The notes: generated by a model not told the origin, from the letters alone. Positions 52,330 through 62,251 are shown, counted from the stretch's first letter. The stretch is DNA of 64,000 bases from Rhodovulum adriaticum (GCF_004345735.1 NZ_SLXL01000013.1:1-64000), one strand, 5' to 3'. A program made the numbers and translations.

Positions 52330-54084
52330 TTACTTGGCCGGGAAGGGGCCGACATAGCCGAAATAGGCCATGGCGTCGGCCGGATCGGCCAGCTTGTCCT
52401 CGTCCGATTCACCGTAGGGGTGCTGGATGACCGCGGTCAGGTAGCCCCAGCCGTTGATGTTCGGGTAGTAGTAGGGCGAGGTGGTTTCCGACCCGTAAGG
52501 CGTGGTCATGATGCGGGTCAGTTCGGCCGTATCCATGTCCAGCGCCCAGATGGCGTCGTTCTGGTGGCCCGAGCCGGTGTCCTCGCCGATGATCAGCGTG
52601 TTGGTGCCGGTCATGAAGGTCACGTTGTCGGGGTTGGAGATGCCGTCGATGTCGCAGCTGTTGTTCGCGAACTCGCTGTCGTCGGCATAGTCCATCATGG
52701 TGCCGGCGATCACGGCCTTCATCGACTGGGCGACGTAGTCCGAACCGATTTCGGCGTCAGCCGCGACCGGCATGCCGTAGACGGCGCCGCACTTGTTGGT
52801 TTCCAGCTGGATGTGGTCGGGGCCGCCGACATCCTGCTTGGCGCCGCCGTTCATGCCCTTGGCGATTTCCGACATCGCCACGAACAGGGTCGAGGAGGCC
52901 GGGTCGAAGGTGATGCCCTCTTCCTTGCGCAGCTCGGTGGTGGCGCCCATCATCGCGGCGTAGCGGCGGGTTTCCAGACGCGAGGCGGCGATTTCCATGC
53001 CCTCTTTCACCGCCAGGCATTCATGGCCGTTGGTGGTGTTGATCGAGGTGAAGCCTTCGGCGCAGGTGCCATCCTCGTTCGGGGCGGCGGCGTCGAAGAT
53101 GTCGGCAAAGGCCGGCTTCTGGTCGACGACGGCCTTGATCTCGTCGGCGGTGGCGTGGCCCAGGCTGATCCACTCCATGTCGAACGCGCCCGCGCCCTCA
53201 CCCGAGGTCTGGGTCAGCTTGGTGGCGTACAGCGTGCCGGCCGACAGGTCGCCCTCTGCGTCGGCGACGAACATGAAGAAGCCGACATTGGTGCCGTCAT
53301 CGGACATGTAGGTGGTCTTGCCGTCGGGCATCACGTAGGCCAGTTCCAGCGCCATGCGGCCCATCGCGTAATGCTTGGTCACGGTCTCTTCGCCGGCTTC
53401 GTTCACGGCGACCTCGACCGGATAGCCCCAGGTGTAGGGGTTGAACACGCCGCGGAACTCTTCCAGCGACATTTCGGCCGGGTTCAGGCCAAAGTAGCGG
53501 GCCATCGGGTAGAAGTAGTCGTCGATGTCTTCCAGCGCCTCGGCTTCATAGACTTCGCGGGCGTTGGGTTCGTACTCTTCCGAGCCCAGATGCGTGGTCC
53601 AGGGCGTCACGGAACCGGCGCAGGGCACCCACAGGCCGCCAACGGCCGAGAAGTCGACCGGACGGGTCCAGACCGGGGTCAGCATGCCGGTGTCGGCATC
53701 CTGGTTCAGTTCGGTCAGGTACATCGCACCGGGGCGCGATTCAAAGTGGCTGACCGAGAACAGTTTGTCGCCCACGGGCAGCAGCGAGGAAAAGTCGGTA
53801 TCGACCGAGATGTGCTGCGAGCCGTCGGCGCTGACCACCGGGTTGCCGTCCTTGTCGATCAGCAGGCCCCAGGTGCCATCGCCGATCTTGTCGCCGCCGC
53901 GGGCGATGACGTGATAGCCGATTTCGGCGGTTTTGCCGTCGATGGTCACGCTTTCCGAGGCGATCGCGGCGCGTTTCAGTTCATCGGTGTTCGGGAAGGC
54001 GACGGGCGCGAATTCAACGCTGTCGGCGAAGGCGGGCGCGGCCAGAAGGGCAGTGCTCGCCAGCAGCAGGGTCTTGCGGGTCAT
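52330..54084 (-). CDS. PhoX-type alkaline phosphatase family protein (DUF839)
   Basis: About 584 residues from the ATG at 54084 (MTRKTLLLASTALLAAPAFA). The signal peptide looks Sec-type, whereas classical PhoX uses Tat. Segments such as SEEYEPNAREVYEAEALED, DDGTNVGFFMFVADAEGDLSAG and NDAIWALDMD are typical of the DUF839/PhoX group, calcium/iron-dependent beta-propeller phosphatases. In phosphate limitation it would release phosphate from organic esters in the periplasm. A Pho-box-like sequence lies about 95 bp upstream and the gene has its own terminator. Phosphatase activity is inferred from family. Confidence 0.85.
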   Translation of the reverse strand: MTRKTLLLASTALLAAPAFADSVEFAPVAFPNTDELKRAAIASESVTIDGKTAEIGYHVIARGGDKIGDGTWGLLIDKDGNPVVSADGSQHISVDTDFSSLLPVGDKLFSVSHFESRPGAMYLTELNQDADTGMLTPVWTRPVDFSAVGGLWVPCAGSVTPWTTHLGSEEYEPNAREVYEAEALEDIDDYFYPMARYFGLNPAEMSLEEFRGVFNPYTWGYPVEVAVNEAGEETVTKHYAMGRMALELAYVMPDGKTTYMSDDGTNVGFFMFVADAEGDLSAGTLYATKLTQTSGEGAGAFDMEWISLGHATADEIKAVVDQKPAFADIFDAAAPNEDGTCAEGFTSINTTNGHECLAVKEGMEIAASRLETRRYAAMMGATTELRKEEGITFDPASSTLFVAMSEIAKGMNGGAKQDVGGPDHIQLETNKCGAVYGMPVAADAEIGSDYVAQSMKAVIAGTMMDYADDSEFANNSCDIDGISNPDNVTFMTGTNTLIIGEDTGSGHQNDAIWALDMDTAELTRIMTTPYGSETTSPYYYPNINGWGYLTAVIQHPYGESDEDKLADPADAMAYFGYVGPFPAK

Positions 54085-54176
54085 GGGAAACCTCTGGGTT
54101 TGGGTATTGCCTGGAGGGGAGGGGGCAGAACCACTCTCCGCCCGGTGTCGGGCGAAACTCACACTAGAGATGCCGC

Positions 54177-54194
54177 TTAATGGAATTATGACAA
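54177..54194 (-). promoter_or_regulatory. Weak Pho-box-like sequence upstream of the PhoX-like gene
   Basis: On the minus strand it reads TTGTCAT-AATT-CCATTAA. The first arm matches CTGTCAT at 6 of 7 and the spacer is A/T-rich as expected, but the second arm matches only 3 of 7. It is located about 95 bp before the start codon. Only one half-site is convincing. Confidence 0.3.
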
Positions 54195-54246
54195 ATCCAA
54201 ACCCGCGACGGGTTGTCCGCCGGGCGCGCGCAGTGTGCGGGCCGGG

Positions 54247-54525
54247 TCAGTTCTGGCCTTCCCATGGCGGGAAATACTCGAACAGGTAATCGACCACCGC
54301 CTGCATGTTATCGGGGCGGTTCTCGATATCGGTCATGTCGATCACATGCTCGATCCACTCGTCCCGCGTCTTGCCCTCGCTGTTGGCGATGTTGCGCAGC
54401 GAATGGCAGCGCGTGCATTCCTGGCGCACGATGCCCAGGCGTTCATCCTTGGGCAGTGAAATCGCCCAGGCCGACTGGCCGGCAACGGCGACAGCGGACA
54501 GGGCAAGGGGCAGAAGGGGGCGCAT
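54247..54525 (-). CDS. Small exported c-type cytochrome
   Basis: A 92-residue protein with a signal peptide ending SAWA (about residue 21) and one haem site CTRCH (about residues 37-41). A conserved Met (IDMTDIENRP) could supply the distal haem ligand. This size is typical of class I cytochrome c domains or of subunits of oxidoreductases. It is upstream of the PhoX-like gene on the same strand, with a 162-bp gap. Its partner may be the dihaem protein at 50622, but this is not shown. Confidence 0.8.
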   Translation of the reverse strand: MRPLLPLALSAVAVAGQSAWAISLPKDERLGIVRQECTRCHSLRNIANSEGKTRDEWIEHVIDMTDIENRPDNMQAVVDYLFEYFPPWEGQN

Positions 54526-54735
54526 CGATCAGTCTCCGGTGACACGTCTTGGTCTGGTTCCGGGGCGGAATATGTCACGCGCACATGTCAGTTCCGCGAG
54601 CCTTCCCAAGTCCGGGCGCGACAAAACACCCCGGTTCACGGGGCGGTGGGGCAGTGTGCAATCTCAACTCTCATCGCGGGGGAGATGTCGTCTAGACTGT
54701 CCCCAGATCCGCCTTAGCGCAGAAAGAGTCGGGCC

Positions 54736-55623
54736 ATGGCCTATCGTGTAAAACGCTCTGACAAATCTGTTCAGGCCGCGCTGCGGCGTATCGCGGTCCA
54801 AGAGATCGACGCAGGCCTTGCCGAACTGGATAACCCCGACATGGACCTGCATGACAAGGTCCACCAACTGCGCAAGCGGGCCAAGCGGTTGCGCGGGTTG
54901 TTGCGCCTGGTGCGCCCGGCCTTTCCCGGCTACGCGGCGGAAAACGAGGCGATCCGCGATGCCGCGCGCCGCCTGTCTGGGCTGCGCGACAGCGAAGGGA
55001 TGGTGGAAACCTACGACAAGCTGGTGGCCGCTGCGCATCTTTCGGGCTTTGCGCGGGTGCGTGCGCATCTGGTGTCCCTGCGCGATGCGGCCGCTGCCCG
55101 CGCCCATGTTGAACAAGATCTTGCTGCGTTCCGGGCGGCGCTGCTGGATCTGCGGGGCCGGGCGGCGAAGTGGCGCCTGACCGAGGACGGGTTCGCCGCG
55201 ATGCAGGACGGGCTGGAAAAGGCATTCGCCCGCGCGCGCAAGGCCCGTGCCGCCGCGGCAGAGGATCCCGCCGTGGAGCGCATTCACGACTGGCGCAAGC
55301 GGGTCAAGGACCACTGGTATCACACCCGTATCCTGGCGCCGCTGAATCCGCAGGTCATGGATCACCGCGCGCAGCAGGCGCGCGACCTGTCCGAGATGTT
55401 GGGCGATCACCACGATCTGGATGTGTTGGACTACTACATCGCCCGCGCCGCGGACCTGCCTGGCGATCCCGCCCTGTGGGCGGCGTTTCGCGGGCACATC
55501 GCCGCGCGCCAGAACGTGCTGGAAAACGAGGCGCAGAACCTGGGCGCGCGGCTTTTCGCCAGCCCCGCCCGCGATCTGGGCAGACGCTGGGCGCGCTGGT
55601 GGAAGCATTGGAAAGGGGCCTAA
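54736..55623 (+). CDS. CHAD-domain protein
   Basis: A 295-residue CHAD (conserved histidine alpha-helical domain) protein. Two copies of the basic/His signature are visible: VHQLRKRAKRLRG (about residues 42-54) and IHDWRKRVKDHWYH (about residues 184-197). CHAD proteins bind polyphosphate through these positive patches and often sit near phosphate genes. No fused CYTH domain is present. It is divergent from the small cytochrome gene. With PstS-like and PhoX-like genes nearby, a role in polyphosphate or phosphate homeostasis is plausible (inference). Confidence 0.85.
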   Translation: MAYRVKRSDKSVQAALRRIAVQEIDAGLAELDNPDMDLHDKVHQLRKRAKRLRGLLRLVRPAFPGYAAENEAIRDAARRLSGLRDSEGMVETYDKLVAAAHLSGFARVRAHLVSLRDAAAARAHVEQDLAAFRAALLDLRGRAAKWRLTEDGFAAMQDGLEKAFARARKARAAAAEDPAVERIHDWRKRVKDHWYHTRILAPLNPQVMDHRAQQARDLSEMLGDHHDLDVLDYYIARAADLPGDPALWAAFRGHIAARQNVLENEAQNLGARLFASPARDLGRRWARWWKHWKGA

Positions 55624-55687
55624 CCCCGCCCACGGGAAAGAGGGGCTGTGCCAGGCCCCTTGGGGCCCGGCGGTTTGCTGCTGTGCC

Positions 55688-57259
55688 TTAGCCGCGGGCC
55701 AGTGCGCCCTCGATCAGCTTGACGGTTTCATCGACCCCGTAAAGCGCGATGAACCCACCGAAGCGGGGGCCCTGGCTGGCGCCCAGGATCACCTCGTACA
55801 GCGCCTTGAACCAGTCGCGCAGCGGGTCGAACGCGTGATCCTTGCCGACCGCAAAGACGAGGCTTTGCAATTCCTCGGCGTCCAGTCCGCCCTCCCAGGT
55901 CTTCAGCCGGGCGACCAGATCCTCCATCGCGGCGCGTTCCTTTTCGTCGGGCGCGCGGAACTGGCGCGTCGGCGCCACGAAATCGCGGAAATAGCGCACG
56001 GCGAATTCCGCCGCCTCGTCCAGGTGGGGGTGGGTTTCGGGCGACGCATCGGGCGCGTACCGCTTGATGAAGCCCCACAGCCCGTCCTTGTCGTCCGCCC
56101 CGGCGACAGAGGCCAGGTTCAGCAGCATCGCAAAGGGCACGACCATGTCCGATTTCGGCGGGTTGCCGTTATGGATGTGCCAGACCGGGTTGGCAAGTTG
56201 CGCCTTGGTGTCCTGATCGGGGAAGGCGCGCAATTGCTGATGGTATTCGTCCACCGCCTTGGGGATCACATCCCACCACAGCCGCTTGGCGGTCTTGGGC
56301 TTCTGGAACATGAAGTAGGACAGGCTTTCGGTGGCGGCATAGGTCAGCCACTCGTCGATGGTCAGGCCGTTGCCCTTGGATTTGGAAATCTTTTCGCCGT
56401 TCTCGTCCAGGAACAGTTCGTAGGTGAAGTGTTCTGGCTTCTTGCCGCCCAGGATTTCGCATATCCGGTCGTAGATCGGCGTGTTGGTGGAATGGTCCTT
56501 GCCGTACATCTCGAAATCGACATCCAGCGCGGCCCAGCGGGCGCCGAAATCGGGCTTCCACTGCAGTTTCACGTTGCCGCCGGTGACCGGCAGGGTCCAT
56601 TCGCAGCCTTCTTCGTCATCGAAGGTGATGGTGTGGGCCTGCGCGTCCACGTGTTTCATCGGGACATACAGCACCCGGCCAGTTTCGGGGTGGATCGGCA
56701 GAAAGATGGAATAGGTCTGCTGGCGTTCTTCGCGCAGGGATTTCAGCATCACCGCCATGATGTCGTCATAGCGTTCGGTCGCGCGTTTCAGCACCTCGTC
56801 GAAACGGCCGGATTTGTAGAACTCGGTGGCCGAGTAGAATTCGTACTCGAACCCGAAGGTGTCCAGGAACCGGCGCAGCATGGCGTTGTTGTGATGGCCA
56901 AAGCTTTCATGCGTGCCAAAGGGATCGGGCACGCTGGTCAGCGGGCGCTGCAGGTTTTCGTGCAGCATTTCCTGGTTGGGCACGTTGGAGGGCACCTTGC
57001 GCATGCCGTCCATGTCGTCGGAAAAACAGATCAGGCGCGTGGGGATGTCGCTGATCGCCTCAAAGGCGCGGCGGATCATCGTAGTGCGCAGAACCTCGCC
57101 GAAGGTGCCGATATGCGGCAGCCCGCTGGGGCCATAGCCCGTCTCGAACAGCACGTACCCCTTTTCGGGCGGCCGTTTCTCGACGCGTTTGAGCAGTTTC
57201 CGGGCCTCTTCGAAGGGCCAGGCCTTGGAACTCATCGCGGCGTCGCGCAGATCGGACAT
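55688..57259 (-). CDS. lysK: Lysyl-tRNA synthetase, class I
   Basis: A 523-residue class I lysyl-tRNA synthetase, the archaeal-type enzyme used by most alphaproteobacteria instead of the class II form. The class I signatures are HIGT ([12 protein letters not shown], about residues 46-57) and KISKSKG (about residue 288). The reaction charges tRNA-Lys with lysine using ATP. It starts [16 protein letters not shown]; a later Met (M9) is a possible alternative. It is divergent from the TerB-like gene. It is a housekeeping gene. Confidence 0.95.
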   Translation of the reverse strand: MSDLRDAAMSSKAWPFEEARKLLKRVEKRPPEKGYVLFETGYGPSGLPHIGTFGEVLRTTMIRRAFEAISDIPTRLICFSDDMDGMRKVPSNVPNQEMLHENLQRPLTSVPDPFGTHESFGHHNNAMLRRFLDTFGFEYEFYSATEFYKSGRFDEVLKRATERYDDIMAVMLKSLREERQQTYSIFLPIHPETGRVLYVPMKHVDAQAHTITFDDEEGCEWTLPVTGGNVKLQWKPDFGARWAALDVDFEMYGKDHSTNTPIYDRICEILGGKKPEHFTYELFLDENGEKISKSKGNGLTIDEWLTYAATESLSYFMFQKPKTAKRLWWDVIPKAVDEYHQQLRAFPDQDTKAQLANPVWHIHNGNPPKSDMVVPFAMLLNLASVAGADDKDGLWGFIKRYAPDASPETHPHLDEAAEFAVRYFRDFVAPTRQFRAPDEKERAAMEDLVARLKTWEGGLDAEELQSLVFAVGKDHAFDPLRDWFKALYEVILGASQGPRFGGFIALYGVDETVKLIEGALARG

Positions 57260-57368
57260 GTCAGCACTCCAGTCGGGCCGGGCCCCATGCCCGGCAAGGC
57301 CCGTGTCCTATTGCCCGGTGTGGGCTACGTCAATATTCTGCGCCGCAACATGCCCGAAGGAGGCCGAA

Positions 57369-57791
57369 ATGAGCACCGAAACCGCCCCCCTGACCGCCCC
57401 CGACGCACTTGTGGCCATAATGCTGGCCGTCTCGGCCTCGGATGAAACGATCCGCACGGCCGAACTGGTGACGATCGAGCGGATGGTGAACCACCTGCCG
57501 GTCTTTGCCGATTACGACGTCGAACGCATCCCGGCCGTGTCCAGCGCCGTGCTGGAACTGTTCGAGGAATACGACGGTCTGGACGCGCTGTTCGGGCTGG
57601 TGCGCGAGGCGCTGCCCGAAAAGCTGTATGAAACCGCCTATGTACTGGCCTGCGATGTCGCCGCCGCCGATGGCCGGCTGGGCGAACAGGAACTGCGCCT
57701 GCTAGAGGAAATCCGGTACGAGCTGAACATCGACCGCCTGGCCGGTGCGGCGATCGAACGGGCGGCGCGCGCGCGCCACATGGTGGCCTGA
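57369..57791 (+). CDS. TerB-like tellurite-resistance family protein
   Basis: A 140-residue all-helical TerB-domain protein. The acidic positions seen in TerB metal binding appear as AVSASDETIRTAELVTIE and CDVAAADGRLGEQELRLLEE, two related halves of the fold. A strong AAGGAGG Shine-Dalgarno lies 7 bases before the ATG. Such single-domain TerB proteins are common in alphaproteobacteria outside ter clusters; their job is unclear and resistance is not implied. Its stop overlaps the next start by one base. Confidence 0.83.
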   Translation: MSTETAPLTAPDALVAIMLAVSASDETIRTAELVTIERMVNHLPVFADYDVERIPAVSSAVLELFEEYDGLDALFGLVREALPEKLYETAYVLACDVAAADGRLGEQELRLLEEIRYELNIDRLAGAAIERAARARHMVA

Positions 57792-58159
57792 TGGTTCCTG
57801 CCGATCTGCCCGACCGTTTCTGGCCCTTTGCCGATGCCTTTGTCGCCGGGGTCAAACTGGTGATCGACCGCCCCCGGGGCAGCGCGCACCCGCGCTTTCC
57901 CCAGATCACCTATCCGTTGGATTACGGCTATCTGGACGGGACGCGCGCCATTGATGGCGACGGGGTGGATGTCTGGCGCGGCAGCCTGGGGGCGGGGCGG
58001 GTTACTGGCGTCGTTGCCTCGCTGGACCTGACCAAGCGGGATGGCGAGTTGAAACTGCTGCTGGACTGCACCGCCGCCGAGATGGACCTGATCAACGACT
58101 TTCATAACCAGGCGGAATGGGTCGCGGGGGTGCTGATCACACGGCCCGCGGGCGTTTGA
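57791..58159 (+). CDS. Short inorganic pyrophosphatase-like protein
   Basis: A 122-residue protein with core motifs of family I inorganic pyrophosphatase: YPLDYGYLDGT (about residues 40-50), IDGDGVDVW (acidic metal site, about 53-61) and DLTKRDGELK. Family enzymes are about 175 residues. The C-terminal active-site segment (Tyr-Lys pair) and the usual N-terminal glutamate are not visible. It might be a reduced enzyme acting on another phosphate compound, or inactive. It is translationally coupled to the TerB-like gene (TGATG). Confidence 0.72.
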   Translation: MVPADLPDRFWPFADAFVAGVKLVIDRPRGSAHPRFPQITYPLDYGYLDGTRAIDGDGVDVWRGSLGAGRVTGVVASLDLTKRDGELKLLLDCTAAEMDLINDFHNQAEWVAGVLITRPAGV

Positions 58160-58243
58160 CCGGCTGGTGCAAACCGTTGACCGCGCAGGACAGCGGGAAA
58201 ACGGTCTGACTGCCCCGTGCTGCGTTCCACGCGGGCCGGTTCG

Positions 58244-59734
58244 TCACCCGTAGAGCAGCCCCCATCGTGCCACCAGCGCCCGTTGCAGCGTCCGCGACCG
58301 GCCGATCCAGGCGCGCCCGCCGGGTGGGCGGTCGCGTTGGGCCACGGTCAGGCGGGCGCGGCGATCCTCGTCCGCGGTGAAGATGGCGAAGGCCAGGTCG
58401 CGGCCATCGGGCCCGGTTGCATAGCCCGCCAGCGCCGAGACGAAATTCAATGTGCCGGTTTTCGCACGCACCTTGACCGGGTGGCCGGACATGACCTTGC
58501 CGTTGGCATCGCGGATCGGGATGTCCTTCATCAGCGGGTTCAGCGGGCCGTCGGGGCCCACCGCGACCAGCAGGCGCACCATCTCTGCCGCTGAGATGCG
58601 CGAGGCGTCGGACAGCCCGGAATGGTCCACGAACCGGGCCCGGCGCGTGCCCACCCTGGCCGCAATCCATTCGGTCATCGCCTGCCCCGAGGCCGCCAGC
58701 CCCGTGGGCTGGCCCCCGCGTGCCAGGGTCGCGGCCAGGCCGACCGTTTCGGCGGTCAGGTTGGTGGAGTATTTCAGCATGGCGCGCAGGATCTCGGACA
58801 GCGGCGCGCTGAGGTGATGCGCCAGCAACGCGCCGCGGGGCGGGGCCGGGGCAGGGCGCGGGTCGGGCAGGCGCAGCCCCTGGGCGCGGGCCAGGGTGTG
58901 AAAAACCTCGGCGCAATAAAGCGCGGGCCGCCGCACCGGCAGCCAGCGCGCCCCGCCATTGCCGAGCGCGCCCTGTGCCACCGTCCATTCGTCCACCCCT
59001 CCCATCGAGGAATAGGTGTAGACCGGCGCGGCGCGCTGGACCACGCGCATGCGGGCCACGCCCACCTCGGGGCGGTAGCGCCGGGCGCGGGCATCCATCG
59101 TGACCGCGTATCCCGTGCCGTTGCGGCGCCACTCGAAATGCACCCGGTTGAAATTCAGGTTCAGCCCGGAAATCGCGGGGTTATAACCTGCGTGATCCGG
59201 CTGGCCCGGGTCGATCGCCGCCAGTTCGGGCAAAGCGCCGGAATGGTATAGGAACCGGCCCGTCACGCCGCGTATCCCGGCGGCGGTCAGTTTGGCCACC
59301 AGATCGCCCAGCATGTCGGTATCCAGCGTCGGATCGCCCCCGCCGACCAGCACCAGATCGCCCTGAATGCGTCCGGACCTGACAGGGCCGGTGGCGATAA
59401 CCCGCGTCTCAAACCGATGATCGGGGCCCAATGCCTCCAGCGCGTAGAAGGCCGTTCCCGCCTTGGTGACCGAGGCGGGCGGTAGGCCCAGCAGGGGGTT
59501 ATGCACCTCCAGCATCTCGCCGGTACGGGCATCGGCCACGGCCAGGCCGATCTTGCCGCTCAGCCGCGCGTCGGCCAGCAGGCGGTCCAGGGCCACCGCG
59601 CGCCGGGCCAGTTCGGGCCGGGCAACAGGGCGCGGACTGCGCGCCAGCGGCGTGGCCAGCGCCTCGCTTGCCACGCTGGCGGTTGCGGCGGCCAGAAATG
59701 CACGCCGGGACAGGGGGATTGCCGGGCCCTTCAT
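58244..59734 (-). CDS. dacB: D-alanyl-D-alanine carboxypeptidase/endopeptidase (PBP4 family)
   Basis: About 496 residues from the ATG at 59734; an in-frame ATG at 59770 is less typical. The N-terminus has a twin-arginine signal (LSRRAFLAAATASV). Active-site motifs of the S13 family are S88-x-x-K91 (ASVTK), SxN (YSTNLTAE) and KTG (AKTGTLN). It trims or cleaves peptidoglycan cross-links in the periplasm. A Tat rather than Sec signal is a point of interest, since most PBP4 proteins use Sec. Confidence 0.88.
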   Translation of the reverse strand: MKGPAIPLSRRAFLAAATASVASEALATPLARSPRPVARPELARRAVALDRLLADARLSGKIGLAVADARTGEMLEVHNPLLGLPPASVTKAGTAFYALEALGPDHRFETRVIATGPVRSGRIQGDLVLVGGGDPTLDTDMLGDLVAKLTAAGIRGVTGRFLYHSGALPELAAIDPGQPDHAGYNPAISGLNLNFNRVHFEWRRNGTGYAVTMDARARRYRPEVGVARMRVVQRAAPVYTYSSMGGVDEWTVAQGALGNGGARWLPVRRPALYCAEVFHTLARAQGLRLPDPRPAPAPPRGALLAHHLSAPLSEILRAMLKYSTNLTAETVGLAATLARGGQPTGLAASGQAMTEWIAARVGTRRARFVDHSGLSDASRISAAEMVRLLVAVGPDGPLNPLMKDIPIRDANGKVMSGHPVKVRAKTGTLNFVSALAGYATGPDGRDLAFAIFTADEDRRARLTVAQRDRPPGGRAWIGRSRTLQRALVARWGLLYG

Positions 59735-59806
59735 GGCAGAGAGTGAAGCAAATCCGCCCCTTCGGAGCAAGCGCGCAGCGCCCCGGGGACAGAGTGTTTC
59801 AGTGTT

Positions 59807-60403
59807 TTACCACTCTCCACGTGCCCGGATGTCCGAGGACGAGATGTGGACCAGCGGCACGTTCAGGAAACACCAGGCCGGTGTGTCCCGCAATGCCAGC
59901 GCGCGTGAATGCGTGGCCGGCACCCGGTAGCGTGCAAACGCGATCGCCGCCCTGGATCGCCGTGCGCCAACCCCCTGGCCGGGCCGGGCCAGTACGCCCA
60001 CCGGGACGTTTTGCAGGATCCATTCCCACCGATCCCAACGGTGGAACGTCATCAGGTTGTCCGCGCCCATCAGCCAGACGAAATGCACGCCGGGGTACAA
60101 TGTCCTCAGCTGGCCCAGCGTCGCCGCCGTATAGCGCGTGCCCAGCCGGGCCTCGATATCGGTGATGGTCACGCGGGGGTCGTGCATGATCCGTTCCGCC
60201 GCCGCGATCCGGCGCGCCATCGGCGCGGGGCCCTCGGGTTTCAGCGGGTTGCCGGGGCTGACCAGCCACCAGACGCGATCCAGTCCGAACCCCTTCAGCG
60301 CGGCCCGCGTGATATGGGCATGCCCCTCGTGGGCGGGGTCGAATGACCCGCCCAGAAGGCCGATGCGCATGCCCGGCGCAGCTTTGGGAAATCCGGTCCG
60401 CAT
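59807..60403 (-). CDS. nadD: Nicotinate-nucleotide adenylyltransferase
   Basis: A 198-residue nucleotidyltransferase. The nucleotide-binding motif [11 protein letters not shown] is at 18-28 and the C-terminal [10 protein letters not shown] replaces the ISSTxxR signature. The reaction converts nicotinate mononucleotide plus ATP to deamido-NAD. The ATG at 60403 has a GGAGGG Shine-Dalgarno; open frame upstream to 60496 is not conserved in character. It is a housekeeping gene, divergent from ettA. Confidence 0.9.
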   Translation of the reverse strand: MRTGFPKAAPGMRIGLLGGSFDPAHEGHAHITRAALKGFGLDRVWWLVSPGNPLKPEGPAPMARRIAAAERIMHDPRVTITDIEARLGTRYTAATLGQLRTLYPGVHFVWLMGADNLMTFHRWDRWEWILQNVPVGVLARPGQGVGARRSRAAIAFARYRVPATHSRALALRDTPAWCFLNVPLVHISSSDIRARGEW

Positions 60404-60518
60404 TGCGGTCCCTCCGTTGCAACCGACGCGCACGTTAACCCGCCCCGCATTGCCCTTGTCCAGCGGAATCGCTATGTCAGCGGGCAACTCAGGCACAAAC
60501 GCATGAAGGCGGTTCCCG

Positions 60519-62186
60519 ATGGCTTCCTACCAGTATGTCTACCACATGGACGGTGTGTCCAAGACCTATCCCGGCGGCAAGAAATGCTTTGAAAACATCC
60601 GCCTCAGCTTTCTGCCCGGGGTCAAGATCGGGGTCGTGGGCGTCAACGGCGCCGGTAAATCCACGCTGCTGCGCATCATGGCCGGCTGGGACAAGGATTT
60701 CACCGGCGAGGCCTGGGCCGCCAAGGGCGCCAAGGTCGGCTACCTGCCGCAGGAACCGGAACTGGACCCCAACCTGTCGGTCCGTGAAAATGTCATGCTG
60801 GGCGTGGCCGAGAAGAAGGCCAAGATCGACCGCTTCAACGAGATCGCGATGCAAGTGGCCGAGGACTATTCCGACGATCTGATGGAGGAGATGACCACCC
60901 TTCAGGACCAGATCGACGCGGAAAACCTGTGGGATCTGGACAGCCAGATCGACGTCGCGATGGAGGCCCTGCGCTGCCCCCCCGACGACGCGCCCGTCGA
61001 AACCCTGTCGGGCGGGGAACGCCGCCGGGTCGCGCTGTGCAAGCTGCTGCTGGAAGCGCCCGACATGCTGCTGCTGGACGAACCGACCAACCATTTGGAC
61101 GCCGAAACCATCGCCTGGCTGCAAAAGCACCTGATCGAGTACAAGGGCACGATCCTGATCGTCACCCACGACCGCTACTTCCTGGATGACATCACCGGCT
61201 GGATCCTGGAATTGGATCGCGGCCGCGGCATCCCCTACGAGGGCAATTATTCCAGCTGGCTGGAACAAAAGGCCAAGCGCCTGGAACAAGAGGCGCGTGA
61301 GGACAAGGCCAGGCAGAAGCAACTGGAACGCGAACTGGACTGGATTCGCGCAGGCCAGAAGGCGCGGCAGGCGAAATCCAAGGCTCGTATCCAGGCCTAT
61401 GAGGAAATGGCCGGCCAGTCGGAACGCGAAAAGCTGTCGCGCGCCCAGATCATCATCCCCAACGGCCCGCGCCTGGGCGGCAAGGTGATCGAGGTCGAGG
61501 GCCTGAAAAAGGGCTATGGCGACCGCCTGCTGATCGAGGATCTGACCTTCGCCCTGCCGCCGGGCGGTATCGTCGGCGTTATCGGCCCCAACGGCGCGGG
61601 TAAATCGACGCTGTTTCGCATGCTGACCGGGCAGGAACAGCCCGACGAGGGCAGCATCACCTTTGGCGACACGGTGCAGCTGTCCTATGTCGACCAGTCC
61701 CGCGACGCGCTGGACCCCGACAAGACGGTGTGGGAGGAAATCACCGACGCGCTGGACATCGTCACCCTGGGCGACGCCGAGGTGAACAGCCGCGCCTATT
61801 GTTCGTCCTTCAACTTCAAGGGCGGCGATCAGCAGAAAAAGGTGGGCCTGCTGTCAGGCGGGGAACGCAACCGCGTCCACATGGCGAAACTGCTGAAATC
61901 CGGCGGCAACGTGCTGCTGCTGGACGAACCGACCAACGACTTGGACGTGGAAACCCTGCAGGCGCTGGAAGCGGCGCTGGAGGATTTCGCCGGCTGCGCC
62001 GTCATCATTTCGCACGACCGCTTTTTCCTGGACCGCCTGTGCACCCATATCCTGGCCTTTGAGGGCGAGGCGCATGTGGAGTGGTTCGAGGGCAACTTCG
62101 AAGCCTACGAGGAAGACAAGATCAGGCGGCTGGGACCGGACAGCGTGGAGCCGAAGCGGGTGAAGTACAAGAAGTTTGCGAGGTAG
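60519..62186 (+). CDS. ettA: Energy-dependent translational throttle protein EttA (ABC-F)
   Basis: A 555-residue ABC-F protein with two ATPase domains. The first has Walker A GVNGAGKS at 41-48, LSGGERRR and DEPTNHLD. The second has GPNGAGKS (about residue 352), LSGGERNR and DEPTNDLD. The linker between them is the P-site tRNA interaction motif ([19 protein letters not shown]). It binds the ribosomal E site and gates translation according to energy level. It has no membrane segments. It borders the AT-rich cassette at its 3' side. Confidence 0.94.
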   Translation: MASYQYVYHMDGVSKTYPGGKKCFENIRLSFLPGVKIGVVGVNGAGKSTLLRIMAGWDKDFTGEAWAAKGAKVGYLPQEPELDPNLSVRENVMLGVAEKKAKIDRFNEIAMQVAEDYSDDLMEEMTTLQDQIDAENLWDLDSQIDVAMEALRCPPDDAPVETLSGGERRRVALCKLLLEAPDMLLLDEPTNHLDAETIAWLQKHLIEYKGTILIVTHDRYFLDDITGWILELDRGRGIPYEGNYSSWLEQKAKRLEQEAREDKARQKQLERELDWIRAGQKARQAKSKARIQAYEEMAGQSEREKLSRAQIIIPNGPRLGGKVIEVEGLKKGYGDRLLIEDLTFALPPGGIVGVIGPNGAGKSTLFRMLTGQEQPDEGSITFGDTVQLSYVDQSRDALDPDKTVWEEITDALDIVTLGDAEVNSRAYCSSFNFKGGDQQKKVGLLSGGERNRVHMAKLLKSGGNVLLLDEPTNDLDVETLQALEAALEDFAGCAVIISHDRFFLDRLCTHILAFEGEAHVEWFEGNFEAYEEDKIRRLGPDSVEPKRVKYKKFAR

Positions 62187-62232
62187 GGTGGTGTGACCCA
62201 AAGGCGATAGTAGCCGCCAAAAGACAACCTGG

Positions 62233-62251
62233 AGCTTACAAGATGTAAGCT
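62233..62251. promoter_or_regulatory. 19-bp palindrome at the left edge of the AT-rich cassette
   Basis: AGCTTACA-AGA-TGTAAGCT: a perfect 8-bp inverted repeat with a 3-base spacer, 47 bp after the ettA stop and 36 bp before the first cassette gene. It could be an operator for the cassette or the ettA terminator, although the following TTCTGG is a weak T-run. It also marks where base composition drops. Confidence 0.5.

Noticed and set aside
54690-54720. Pho-box-like repeat ATGTCGT...CTGTCC before the CHAD gene
   Set aside because: Arm spacing is 12 instead of 11 bases and both arms have mismatches; chance is likely.
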